The translations under genes were made by a program, and so were the position numbers. DNA of 18,433 nucleotides, from positions 1-18,433 of the forward strand of contig JAYEJB010000015.1 in the NCBI GenBank assembly GCA_034716415.1. Direction: 5' to 3'. Under the pieces are notes generated by a model. That model made no database searches. It had not been told where the DNA came from and saw only the letters and a list, made by a program, of their open reading frames with translations. Positions within the stretch are counted from its first letter, which is position 1, and every line of letters starts with the position of its first letter. Origin of the DNA: JAYEJB01 sp034716415. Its GTDB lineage: Bacteria > Patescibacteriota > Patescibacteriia > SG8-24. Of the stretch, positions 1-7,269 are shown piece after piece.

Positions 1-198
1 TGGGAGCAAAAACAGACAGTCTGTTTCCCGCGAGAAACAGGCTGCCTGTTTTTGCTCCCAACTGTGCGTAAGACATCTACCGTCATGCGAGGAAACAGGC
101 TGCCTGTTTTTTCCTCCCAACTGTGCGTAAGACATCTACCGTCATGCGAGGAAACAGGCTGCCTGTTTTTTCCTCCAAACTGTGCGTAAGACATCTAC
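1..198. repeat. Palindromic repeat locus A, cut by the window edge, with two extra tandem half-units
   Basis: The visible part of the palindrome is 1-80: tgggagc at 1-7 pairs with gctccca at 54-60, and the outer right arm actgtgcgtaagacatctac follows to 80; its left partner lies before the window. The centre holds two odd palindromes, acagacagtctgt (left) and acaggctgcctgt (right). Two further right half-units follow at 81-139 and 140-198, with an exact 59-bp period and few differences. The right flank (about 199-210, gcttactccaaaa) resembles the flank of locus E near 15005. No gene overlaps the repeat. Confidence 0.9.
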
Positions 199-250
199 TG
201 CTTACTCCAAAAATCGCAACGACAAAGAGGGTCTGGGGATAACTCGCTGT

Positions 251-276
251 TTGTAACCCTGTTACTTCTGTATAAT
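251..276 (+). promoter_or_regulatory. Candidate promoter with consensus -10 TATAAT
   Basis: A perfect TATAAT lies at 271-276. The best -35 match (ttgtaa, 251-256) is only 14 bp away, so the -35 assignment is weak. Transcription would start near 283 and meet intrinsic terminators at 339-363 and 541-562. No convincing protein is encoded in that interval. Confidence 0.35.
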
Positions 277-282
277 TTCTTA

Positions 283-363
283 CTGAATGCTAATGAGGCC
301 ACGAAAAACGAAGCTATCGCGTTCTCGGGCGCATTCTGGCGAGCCGCAAGGCTCGCTATTTTT
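283..363 (+). ncRNA. Candidate small RNA of about 80 nt
   Basis: The interval begins about 7 nt after a TATAAT box and ends in a terminator-like hairpin: gcgagcc (339-345), GCAA tetraloop, ggctcgc (350-356), then tattttta. The open frame crossing this stretch starts at 287 without a ribosome site and is dominated by a repeat, so it looks spurious. I do not recognise an RNA family. The stretch could equally be an untranslated remnant. Confidence 0.25.
339..363 (+). terminator. Intrinsic terminator-like hairpin with GCAA loop
   Basis: Seven base pairs (gcgagcc/ggctcgc) close a GCAA tetraloop and are followed by a T-rich run (tattttta). The T-run is interrupted by one A. Confidence 0.5.
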
Positions 364-410
364 ATATGCGGATTTAGAGAAGGGGCAAAAGGGGCGAAAC
401 ATCTTCTTTC

Positions 411-479
411 TTGTCATTGCGAGGAGCGGAGCGACGCGGCAATCTCGACGGGATTGCTTCGCTCTGCTCGCAATGACAA
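411..479. repeat. Dispersed palindrome of the TTGTCATTGCGAG family, copy 1
   Basis: The outer arms ttgtcattgcgag and ctcgcaatgacaa form an inverted repeat around a centre containing gcggcaatctcgacgggattgc. Elements starting with this arm are widespread between genes of many uncultivated bacteria (from memory, not searched). Related copies are at 16101-16230 and 18246-18284. Confidence 0.8.
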
Positions 480-540
480 AGGGGGGCAGGACGAGGCAAA
501 AGAGACAGATGACGCGAGGTGATCCCACGTTTTCTCGGGA

Positions 541-562
541 CGGGCCATCTGGCCCGTTTTTT
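541..562 (+). terminator. Strong intrinsic terminator
   Basis: Stem cgggcc/ggcccg (541-556) around ATCT is followed by six T at 557-562. It reads on the plus strand but has no plus-strand protein gene in front of it inside the window. It may end a transcript from the candidate promoter at 271 or one entering from the left. Confidence 0.75.
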
Positions 563-600
563 GCACCACCTTAATCCATATGAAAGGTGCACCGGCCGTA

Positions 601-700
601 GCCTTGCCGTGCCCACCGTAGCCTTGCCGTGCCCACCGTAGCCTTGCCGTGCCCACCGTAGCCTTGCCGTGCCCACCATAGCCTTGCCGTGCCCACCGTA
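601..700. repeat. Five tandem 20-bp units
   Basis: The unit gccttgccgtgcccaccgta repeats head to tail at 601, 621, 641, 661 and 681. Unit four has cata for cgta. The array sits 140 bp before the start of the synthetase-like gene. Near-identity of the units suggests recent slippage. Confidence 0.95.
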
Positions 701-707
701 ACCTTGG

Positions 708-800
708 CAAAGGTGGGGCGAAGGTGGGGCAAAGGTGGGGCGAAGGTGGGGCAAAGGTGGGGCGAAGGTGGGGCGAAGGTGGGGCGAAGGTGAGGCGAAG
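708..800. repeat. About nine tandem 10-bp G-rich units
   Basis: The unit aaggtggggc, alternating with gaaggtgggg, runs from about 708 to 800, directly after the 20-bp array. It gives a series of GGGG runs on the plus strand with short regular spacers, a pattern compatible with G-quadruplex formation. It ends about 40 bp before the gene start at 840. Confidence 0.9.
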
Positions 801-839
801 GCCGGTACTCTAACGAGCAGGTAGTCACTCATAAGAAAT

Positions 840-1886
840 ATGAACCATTCCCTCAAACATCTCATCCCACTCGTCTCGACGATGCGTAAGGCGACTCATC
901 GGCACTACTCGGAAGCCGGGCTGACTCATGTGCCGGTCCCGCAGATCGTCGGCATCACCGGCGCCTGCGAAAACGTGGACACGCTGTTCAATGTCGCGAG
1001 CCGCGTACCGGTGCCGCTCTTCTTCTGTCAGACCGGCCAGCTCAACCTGGAACAGGCACTGCAATACTACCCGGGCGTCTATACGATAATGGTCAGCGGC
1101 CGGGACGAGGAAAAAGAAGACGCGCGGCACGTGCGACAGTTTTCGCTCACCGAAGAGGAATTCGACTGGTCGCTCGTGAGTGACGCGAAGTATGACGAGG
1201 AGCGGATGTTCGAAGAGATGCTGCGGCGCATCGAGGTCGCGGTGAAATCCATCTGCCAAACCGTCGTGGCGGCGCATCCTGAAACGCTCATCCGCGAATT
1301 CAAGCAGGACGCGGGCGGACTCGCCACCAGCCTGAACGAACCTTTCCATCGCATCAGCTACGACGAGGCGGTCGAGGTGCTGAAGAAAAACGGATTCCCT
1401 GAACTGAAATGGGGCGATGACCTTGAAGCGCGGCACGAAACGCGGATCGTGGAACTCCTGAACGGGGGCGACTTCCCGGTGCCGGTATTCATCATGCGCT
1501 ACCCCAAGGACATCAAGTTCTTCAACATGAAAGTCTCGACCACGGACGACCGGGTCGTACTGTCGGCTGATCTCATCCTCCCCCACTCCGGCGAGGCGGT
1601 CGGCTCGGCGGTCAGGGAACACGACGCCGCTAAACTGGAGAGACGACTGCTCGGCTCGACGATGTTCCGCCTGCACACCGCGCGCGGCGGGACGCTCGAC
1701 GACTTCCGCTGGTACCTCGACATCATCGGTTCGGGCAGGACGAAACCGCACGCCGGATACGGCATCGGCAACGAACGCGTCATCCAATATCTGACCGGCG
1801 CCAAGGATATCCGTGACTGCTCGATCTTCGCGCAGATGACGCGGGAAACATGTGATTGGAGGGCGAAGGAAAAGGTGGCTGTGTAG
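840..1886 (+). CDS. Class II synthetase core related to AsnRS (asparagine synthetase-type)
   Basis: The 348-residue protein is the catalytic core of a class IIb aminoacyl-tRNA synthetase, closest in pattern to asparaginyl-tRNA synthetase. QTGQLN is at 64-69, the motif 2 region has GRDE (Arg88) and ARHVRQF, and motif 3 reads HAGYGIGNER at 304-313 with Arg313 kept. The N-terminal OB-fold anticodon-binding domain of a true AsnRS (about 430 residues) is absent. Stand-alone AsnRS-like proteins of this build have been described in archaea (Pyrococcus) as asparagine synthetases that make asparagine from aspartate through an adenylate; I infer the same role here. The ATG at 840 has no clear ribosome site. 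It is alone on this strand, between repeat loci A and B, downstream of the G-rich tandem repeats. A tRNA-editing or other amidation role is not excluded. Confidence 0.8.
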   Translation: MNHSLKHLIPLVSTMRKATHRHYSEAGLTHVPVPQIVGITGACENVDTLFNVASRVPVPLFFCQTGQLNLEQALQYYPGVYTIMVSGRDEEKEDARHVRQFSLTEEEFDWSLVSDAKYDEERMFEEMLRRIEVAVKSICQTVVAAHPETLIREFKQDAGGLATSLNEPFHRISYDEAVEVLKKNGFPELKWGDDLEARHETRIVELLNGGDFPVPVFIMRYPKDIKFFNMKVSTTDDRVVLSADLILPHSGEAVGSAVREHDAAKLERRLLGSTMFRLHTARGGTLDDFRWYLDIIGSGRTKPHAGYGIGNERVIQYLTGAKDIRDCSIFAQMTRETCDWRAKEKVAV

Positions 1887-1922
1887 AGACGGTTGAATCA
1901 CCAAATTGAGACGAGATGGGAT

Positions 1923-2076
1923 GATGTCTTATGCACAGTTGGGAGAAAAAACAGGCAGCCTGTTCCCCCGCAGGGAACAGACTGTCTGTTTTTTCTCCCA
2001 ACTGTGCATAAGACATCTACCGTCCCGCGGGGAACAGGCTGCCTGTTTTTTGCTCCCAACTGTGCATAAGACATCT
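1923..2076. repeat. Palindromic repeat locus B (forward orientation) with one extra half-unit
   Basis: Left arm gatgtcttatgcacagttgg (from 1923) pairs with the right arm ending gcataagacatc near 2018. The inner palindromes are acaggcagcctgt (left) and acagactgtctgt (right). A further right half-unit occupies 2021-2076 and stops six bases before the glycosyltransferase stop codon. The locus lies between convergent genes, so its hairpins could serve as a two-way terminator. Confidence 0.9.
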
Positions 2077-2081
2077 CGCTT

Positions 2082-3299
2082 CTATCCCATAACCTCCTTA
2101 TAAACCCCTATGATATCTTCGTAGTGCCTCGCCGGCGTAAATTCATGCTCGACCCACTTACGCGCGCGGCGCCCCATAAGAGCGCACTGTTCCTGACTGT
2201 TCCAGAGCGCCTTCATCGACGAGGCCAGCCCTTCCGCGTCACCGGCCGACACCAACTTGCCGGTCTCGTCATGTCGCACGATCTCGGACAGACCACCCAT
2301 CTGTGTCGCTATGACCGGCTTCCCGGAGGCGTACGCCTCGAACACGACCAGCCCGAAGACCTCATACCAGACCGACGGTACGACCACGAATCTGGCGCGC
2401 TCATATTCGGCCTTCAAGTCCTCACCCTTCTTCCAACCGACGAACGTCACGTTATCGGTGCCGAGCTTCTCGGCCAGCTTGTGCAGTTTCATGTCTTCCG
2501 GTCCCGTTCCCACGATGCGTACCGGGACCTCCTTGGCGATCGCCGCCGCGCGGATCAACGTGTCGACCCCTTTCTCCGGCGATAACCGTCCGATGAACAA
2601 CGCGTAATCCCCGCTCGGACTTTCGGTCCACTGCTTCGTGTCGATGTAGTACGGGACATGGACGATCTTCGTGCCGTCCACGCCGTATTCCTCCAACATG
2701 GCGGCCATCCACGCGCTCGGAGCGATAATCCTGTCGATTCCGCCGGGATACAGCCCAAGCGAACGATGGACCGACATCGCGAACGCCTCCAACGCGCTCG
2801 CGGCCACCGATCCTTTGACGCACCTGTTGGTGACCGCGCGCCAGTAACTCGCGGGGCGTGTGTGCTCGCAGATATTTCCGTCATGGAACAACGAATAGTT
2901 CGGCGCGATGAGATGATAGTCGTGCGCGGTCATGACGACCGGCACCTTGCTGTCGTTGGCGGCCGCAAGTATGGACGGCGATATCTGGTGATAGATGTTG
3001 TGCGCGTGCACCAGGTCCGGCTTGACCTCCCGGAGAAGCCGCGCGAACTTACGCCGCGCCTCGAACGAATACACGACGCGCCCGGCGGTCTTCAGTCCGG
3101 ACAGGTTGAACTTCACCCGCTCGGTCTCGACCGGACTCACGAACCGATCGCTCCAGCCGGTCGACCGGTTCCTGCCGTCCTTCATGGCGAACGGAACGAC
3201 CGTGTGTCCCTTTCCGACCAACAGATCCTGAAGATCGAACATGTAGACCTCTGCCCCGCCTTTCGGAAAATAATATTTGTTGGCGAATACGATGTTCAT
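2082..3299 (-). CDS. GT4-type glycosyltransferase
   Basis: A 405-residue GT-B enzyme of glycosyltransferase family 4, which would move a sugar from a nucleotide donor to a lipid- or glycan-linked acceptor on the cytoplasmic side of the membrane. The acceptor half has the glycine loop FPKGGAE (11-17) and DLVHAHN (95-101). The donor half has IGRLSPEKGVDTL (236-248) and the EX7E motif Glu313/Glu321 in EVFGLVVFEAYASGKPVI, followed by MGGLSEIV. I start it at the ATG at 3299, which gives the usual beta-strand N-terminus MNIVFANKYYFP; longer frames run into the upstream gene. A GTG three codons earlier is possible. It lies 11 nt after the O-antigen ligase-like gene and is surely co-transcribed with it. 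The donor and acceptor cannot be told. Confidence 0.9.
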   Translation of the reverse strand: MNIVFANKYYFPKGGAEVYMFDLQDLLVGKGHTVVPFAMKDGRNRSTGWSDRFVSPVETERVKFNLSGLKTAGRVVYSFEARRKFARLLREVKPDLVHAHNIYHQISPSILAAANDSKVPVVMTAHDYHLIAPNYSLFHDGNICEHTRPASYWRAVTNRCVKGSVAASALEAFAMSVHRSLGLYPGGIDRIIAPSAWMAAMLEEYGVDGTKIVHVPYYIDTKQWTESPSGDYALFIGRLSPEKGVDTLIRAAAIAKEVPVRIVGTGPEDMKLHKLAEKLGTDNVTFVGWKKGEDLKAEYERARFVVVPSVWYEVFGLVVFEAYASGKPVIATQMGGLSEIVRHDETGKLVSAGDAEGLASSMKALWNSQEQCALMGRRARKWVEHEFTPARHYEDIIGVYKEVMG

Positions 3300-3310
3300 G
3301 TGATTCACGG

Positions 3311-4864
3311 TTACCGTTTTCCGAACAGCCCTTCTCTCCTGCCGAGGATATAGACGAACGCGGAATACAACCACAGATAGAGAGCGAGCGTCCGTACTTC
3401 GAGATAGGTCGCCAGGAACGCCTGAAACGTCACGGCGCAGAGACAGCCGATGAGACCGAGCGCCAATCCGCGCGCCAGAGGATCCTTCGATTCACGAAAT
3501 ACCTTGAGCGCCATCAGTCCCAGCGCGACGAACATCCAGGCGTAGAACGCGAGCCCCAGCGTTCCGGTCTCTCCCCACAAGGAAAACCAGTTGTTGTCGA
3601 TATACCCTTCCGTGCCGTATACGCCGAAAGGCAGGTTGAGTTCCTGATATACTTGGGCGTTGCCGAGCGCGGCCGCGGCACCACCGCCGAACTGGCCCGG
3701 CCCGACACCGAAGAGCGGAGCCGACGGCACGACGACCGTCGCGGTCTGCACCACCCAGAACAGCCGACCCATGCCGTAGTACTCCCCTCTCCATCGCTCA
3801 TACGAGAACGCCTCGAAGAAACGTTCGACCGCGGTCTGTTCCGGATAATCGATGAGATAACGGACGGCGAGTCCGGAATACGCCAGGTAACCGACGGCGA
3901 TGATGGCGAGCGACGCGAACGCCAGTCGCACACGATTGTCGCGCATCAGGAGAGCGCCGATGACGAACAGTCCGATGGCGAATCCGAACCATGACGCGCG
4001 GGAAAGCGTCAGAATGAAAGCCGGGAACGCCAGCATGACGATCAGGAACAGACGCTTCTTGACGACGATATCCTTCACCTGGTAGATGAGACCGGCCGCG
4101 ATGAGGAAAAAGAATCCCAGGAACGTGCCTAGCTGGTCGAACCTGCCCAGCGTCGCGAAGACACGCGAACCCGGGGACCAGAACTGCGTCGTGCCGCTCG
4201 TCAGTTGGATGCTCTCGTAGAACTTACGTTCGCTCGGGATCAGGAACTCGTCCATCGGCGCGCCGACAATCGCCTGCATCAGACCGAGCACGCCTTCAAA
4301 GAGGACGAACCACAGCATCACCCAGGTGAAACGACGGATGAACTCCCGCTGGGGATCCAGATAGACGAGGACGAAGAACAGCAGGATGAACCGAATGATC
4401 TGCCGCAGTCCCAAGAGGCCGTACAGCGGCGGCACCATGTTCACCACGAGCGATGTCACCGCGACAAGCAGGAAGAACACGAACGGTAGATCGATCGGCG
4501 TCTGCACCAGCTTGCGTTTGCGGGCGATGAGGCGCGCGGCGGCCGAGGCGACGAGCACGTAAATCAGGACTTCCGGAAAGTATCTGGCGAAGATGTAGAT
4601 GTCATCGCCGACGAATTTCAGCAAGAACGGTTCGAGCGGCGTGTAGACGGCCAATACCAGCAGGGCGGCCTCGGGTTTCAGGAACGCGGCCAGTAGGATA
4701 CCGACACCCACAATCACCGCGACCGCCGCCCAAGGACCCAAGAACACCGACATGAGGCCGGCGATCAACACCACCGAAACCAGGACCAGCAGGAAGTCCC
4801 TGTCCTTGAACGTATCTTTTCTACGGAAAAACTTCCGTTTGATGACCTTAATCAGGTCTGGCAT
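3311..4864 (-). CDS. O-antigen ligase/polymerase-like membrane protein (Wzy_C/WaaL type)
   Basis: A 517-residue integral membrane protein with about a dozen hydrophobic segments and a short basic cytoplasmic N-terminus (VIKRKFFRRK). The central FILTLSRASWFGFAIGL and the late loop FGVGPGQF...EGYIDNNWFSLWGETGTLGL match the pattern of the O-antigen ligase superfamily, where the large external loop carries the active site and ends in an N-x-W/L...GE-G-LGL block. It would polymerise or attach surface glycan outside the membrane. The ATG at 4864 has no ribosome site, and a TACAAT box ends 10 nt upstream, so the mRNA may be nearly leaderless. The GT4 gene follows 11 nt later. Whether it is a ligase or a polymerase cannot be decided. 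Confidence 0.85.
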   Translation of the reverse strand: MPDLIKVIKRKFFRRKDTFKDRDFLLVLVSVVLIAGLMSVFLGPWAAVAVIVGVGILLAAFLKPEAALLVLAVYTPLEPFLLKFVGDDIYIFARYFPEVLIYVLVASAAARLIARKRKLVQTPIDLPFVFFLLVAVTSLVVNMVPPLYGLLGLRQIIRFILLFFVLVYLDPQREFIRRFTWVMLWFVLFEGVLGLMQAIVGAPMDEFLIPSERKFYESIQLTSGTTQFWSPGSRVFATLGRFDQLGTFLGFFFLIAAGLIYQVKDIVVKKRLFLIVMLAFPAFILTLSRASWFGFAIGLFVIGALLMRDNRVRLAFASLAIIAVGYLAYSGLAVRYLIDYPEQTAVERFFEAFSYERWRGEYYGMGRLFWVVQTATVVVPSAPLFGVGPGQFGGGAAAALGNAQVYQELNLPFGVYGTEGYIDNNWFSLWGETGTLGLAFYAWMFVALGLMALKVFRESKDPLARGLALGLIGCLCAVTFQAFLATYLEVRTLALYLWLYSAFVYILGRREGLFGKR

Positions 4865-4874
4865 AACGTCGGTA

Positions 4875-4880
4875 ATTGTA
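4875..4880 (-). promoter_or_regulatory. Candidate -10 box for the ligase-like gene
   Basis: On the minus strand the sequence reads gaTACAATtacc; the start codon begins 10 nt downstream. No good -35 hexamer is seen at 16-18 bp. If real, the leader would be only a few nucleotides. Confidence 0.35.
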
Positions 4881-4910
4881 TCAGGAAAGGGGTTTTATCC
4901 CCAGATGGTG

Positions 4911-5196
4911 ACAAAAACAGACAGCCTGTTTCGTGCACAATAGGATGATGTCTTATGCACAGTTTGGAGCAAAAGACAGACAGTCTGTTTCCTGCGGGAA
5001 ACAGGCTGCCTGTTTTTGCTCCAAACTGTGCATAAGACATCTACCTAGCTACACACGTAACAGGCTGCCTGTTTTTGCTCCAAACTGTGCATAAGACATC
5101 TACCTAGCTACACACGTAACAGGCTGTCTGTTTTTGCTCCAAACTGTGCATAAGACATCTACCTAGCTACACACGTAACAGGCTGTCTGTTTTTCC
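4911..5196. repeat. Palindromic repeat locus C (inverted orientation), the largest array
   Basis: A truncated half-unit (acaaaaacagacagcctgttt, about 4911-4931) precedes a full palindrome at 4947-5041. The left arm gatgtcttatgcacagtttg pairs with caaactgtgcataagacatc, and its centre is the reverse complement of that of locus D. Right half-units follow at 59-bp steps (5042-5100, 5101-5159) and a last one is cut at 5196, directly against the stop codon of the anti-sigma gene. The half-unit spacer tacctagctacacacgtaac differs from the spacer used in locus A. The inner palindrome drifts from ggctgcc to ggctgtc along the array. Confidence 0.9.
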
Positions 5197-5197
5197 T

Positions 5198-6634
5198 TCA
5201 CTCTTCCACGTCAGGCATGACCATCTCGACCGGTTCATCCCTCTGATCCAGAAGCTCCTTGGTGAGAGGTACGACCACATATTTCCGATGCGTGCCCAAC
5301 TCTGTCGGCGGATCCTGGATGGGGAAGAACAACGCGGGTACATACAACTCATTGGATGTTCCAGTCGCGCTATCATGCACGTAATGCTGGAAATACATCA
5401 GACTCGGCGTGCCGAGATCCAATTCCGCACCACTCTCTTCCGATAGATAGAACGTACCGGTAAATCCACCGTTTTCGGCCAACGATACGATCCGACTGAA
5501 ATCGCTTTCAGCCAGATAGGCGGAACTCTCGAACCTCGGAACGCTTATCATGTGCACTCCCTGCACGGTCTTGGTCATCGCGTTGATGTTCACTCTCATG
5601 CCGACCGGCGCGCCATCCCATCCGACCACGACCTCATCACCGACCATCGTCGGATAGACGACACCGATGTAGGCCGGAAAGTATGACGCATCCTCTTCCG
5701 CCATGCCGTTGCGCCACCGATGATCGACCTCGGACTCCCCGTACGGACTACGATCGATGCCATAGCGGTCCAGGAAAGCATCCGCGAGCGCGATCAGTTC
5801 GTCGTCCGTTACTTCCCGCGCGGATTCCATATCGTTACGCACCTGCGACCGCTCGTCCATGTTCACCGAAGCTACACCTTCGCGGAAATCGAGATGCACC
5901 CAATATTCCTGGCTGTCCTGTACGTGCGACAAGGTGGCGTTCCTCATCTGCAGTCCGGACAAGTCACCGAGGTCGAACAGCCTGTTGTCCCGCTTGGCGA
6001 ATGCCGAGGCGAGCGACGACGTGGATACTCCTTTGATGCGCCGATAGACAGTCACGCTCTCACCGATCTCTTCCAACGGTTCACCGACATAGGTGAACGT
6101 CGCTTGCTCGAATTCCGGCGCGGGCATGCCGATAGGTCTAGCGCTGATCGCGGAAGGTATTCCACCACCACCGAATCCTGTCGTAGTCTGCTCCGTACCT
6201 TCGGGCGCACCGAGCACACCCCCGGCCGAAGCCAGACTGCCGAACGCCTCCGGACCGAGCGCCAGCACACGATCGACGGGCACGGACGGTCCTATCCACG
6301 GTATCCTCAATCCTCCCGGGGACAACGCGGAGACCACGACGAGCAGGAACGCGGCCAGCACGGCCGAGCCCCCGAGCAGCAACGTCAGATTCCTCAGATG
6401 TTCTCGGACGCTGACTGACTTGATCTCTTCCTGTTGCGGACCCGTGGCGCTCGTCATCAGGATATGCTTGCGCAGATGGTCCACGAACTTCTTGTCGATC
6501 GAAACGTCGAGCTTGTGTTCCAGCAATCTCTCTACGGTTTGCCGCAGTTCGGATTCATTCTCCTTGAGTTCCGAATCCAGCTCGAACAGGTCGCCGAGCA
6601 TCGAGTCGATCAGCTTATCGTTGTCATCATTCAT
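5198..6634 (-). CDS. Putative membrane-anchored anti-sigma factor
   Basis: A 478-residue protein: acidic helical cytoplasmic N-terminus (1-80, DKLIDSMLGDLFELDSELKENE), one membrane segment (about 82-103, NLTLLLGGSAVLAAFLLVVV) and a long external domain with no motif I recognise. The ATG at 6634 overlaps the sigma-factor stop as ATGA, which signals translational coupling; an in-frame ATG at 6640 would add two residues. This layout and the coupling to an ECF sigma gene point to an anti-sigma factor that holds the sigma factor until an outside signal is sensed. The N-terminus lacks the HxxxCxxC zinc motif of ZAS anti-sigma factors. The stop codon touches repeat locus C. Confidence 0.7.
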   Translation of the reverse strand: MNDDNDKLIDSMLGDLFELDSELKENESELRQTVERLLEHKLDVSIDKKFVDHLRKHILMTSATGPQQEEIKSVSVREHLRNLTLLLGGSAVLAAFLLVVVSALSPGGLRIPWIGPSVPVDRVLALGPEAFGSLASAGGVLGAPEGTEQTTTGFGGGGIPSAISARPIGMPAPEFEQATFTYVGEPLEEIGESVTVYRRIKGVSTSSLASAFAKRDNRLFDLGDLSGLQMRNATLSHVQDSQEYWVHLDFREGVASVNMDERSQVRNDMESAREVTDDELIALADAFLDRYGIDRSPYGESEVDHRWRNGMAEEDASYFPAYIGVVYPTMVGDEVVVGWDGAPVGMRVNINAMTKTVQGVHMISVPRFESSAYLAESDFSRIVSLAENGGFTGTFYLSEESGAELDLGTPSLMYFQHYVHDSATGTSNELYVPALFFPIQDPPTELGTHRKYVVVPLTKELLDQRDEPVEMVMPDVEE

Positions 6635-7200
6635 AACCATTCAGTCAGGACGAACAGAAGCGTAGCGAAACCCATACCATCGCGCAGCTTGCTGACACTG
6701 CGCAGGAAATCCGTCTTACAGGCCGTCTCGGTGTCGCCGACCGCTTCGGCGATCTCCTTGTAGTCCATCTCCTCCCAGACGCGCAGGAGGACGATGTCGC
6801 GCTGTTCGGAAGTGAGAACGACGAGATGCTTCTGCAGTTGTTCGGCGGCCATCCTGGCTTCGGTGTCGCGTTCGGTATCAGAATCTGACATCAGCTCCCA
6901 CATATCGTCTATAGCGTCCGTGGGGCGCTTGGTGCGGTAGTGGTCGATGACCGTGTTGCGGGCGACGCGGTACATCCAGCCGCAAAGCGAGCCCTTGACC
7001 GGATCGAACGAACCGATGCTGGAGAGCGCTTTCTTGAAGACCTCCGAGGTCACATCCTCGGCGGTCTCTTTGTGATGAGTCTTGTAGTAAACGAAACGGT
7101 AGATGCGCTCGATATAGGCGTCGAAAATGATGCCGAACGCGTCGGTATCGCCATCCTTGGCCTTAAGCGCCGCTTCTTCGGGGTTCTGTTGTTGTCCCAT
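6631..7200 (-). CDS. ECF-type RNA polymerase sigma factor
   Basis: A 189-residue sigma-70 family protein with region 2 (about 21-92: AFGIIFDAYIERIYRFVYYK ... GWMYRVARNTVIDHYR) and region 4 (about 118-175: LTSEQRDIVLLRVWEEMDYKEIAEAVG). Region 4's recognition helix is unusual: where most ECF proteins have a segment like SxGTVKSRLxR, this one reads DTETACKTDFLRSVSKLR. The C-terminus ends in a hydrophobic stretch, MGFATLLFVLTEWL. I chose the ATG at 7200 (MGQQQNPEE) because longer frames read through the palindromic repeat. A TATAAT box lies 41-46 nt upstream. The pair would retarget RNA polymerase in response to an envelope signal; the regulon cannot be read from this window. Confidence 0.92.
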   Translation of the reverse strand: MGQQQNPEEAALKAKDGDTDAFGIIFDAYIERIYRFVYYKTHHKETAEDVTSEVFKKALSSIGSFDPVKGSLCGWMYRVARNTVIDHYRTKRPTDAIDDMWELMSDSDTERDTEARMAAEQLQKHLVVLTSEQRDIVLLRVWEEMDYKEIAEAVGDTETACKTDFLRSVSKLRDGMGFATLLFVLTEWL

Positions 7201-7240
7201 TTTGACGGGGGTAAATACGCTGAAACGTAACAATGAGGTC

Positions 7241-7269
7241 ATTATACGTAGATTATGGAAGGATGTCTT
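7241..7269 (-). promoter_or_regulatory. Candidate promoter of the sigma/anti-sigma operon, -35 inside the palindromic repeat
   Basis: On the minus strand AAGACA (7264-7269) and TATAAT (7241-7246) are separated by 17 bp. The -35 is four of six to consensus and is formed by the terminal ATAAGACATC of repeat locus D. The leader would be about 34 nt. Confidence 0.5.

Noticed and set aside
22..198. CRISPR array (regular 59-bp period)
   Set aside because: Units are nearly identical throughout, with no variable spacers, and no cas genes are present.
291..320. Hammerhead-like ctaatgag...gaaa motif
   Set aside because: The core reads CUAAUGA instead of CUGAUGA, and no flanking stems I or III form.
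825..1904. Long open frame antisense to the synthetase-like gene
   Set aside because: The plus-strand protein has clear class II motifs; the antisense frame is Arg/His/Val-rich with no recognisable pattern.
1906..2103. Short frames running through the palindromic repeats (also near 4852-5040, 7233-7424 and 14852-15031)
   Set aside because: They translate the repeat itself, recur as the same peptide in every copy, and have no ribosome site.
2082..3374. Longer N-terminus for the GT4 enzyme (start at 3374)
   Set aside because: The added residues overlap the upstream gene and are Arg-rich, unlike the family; ATG 3299 gives the canonical first strand.
4947..5196. Integron attC sites, because of the 59-bp unit and imperfect palindrome
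   Set aside because: The GTTRRRY/RYYYAAC core sites are not matched, genes lie in both directions, and no integrase is seen.
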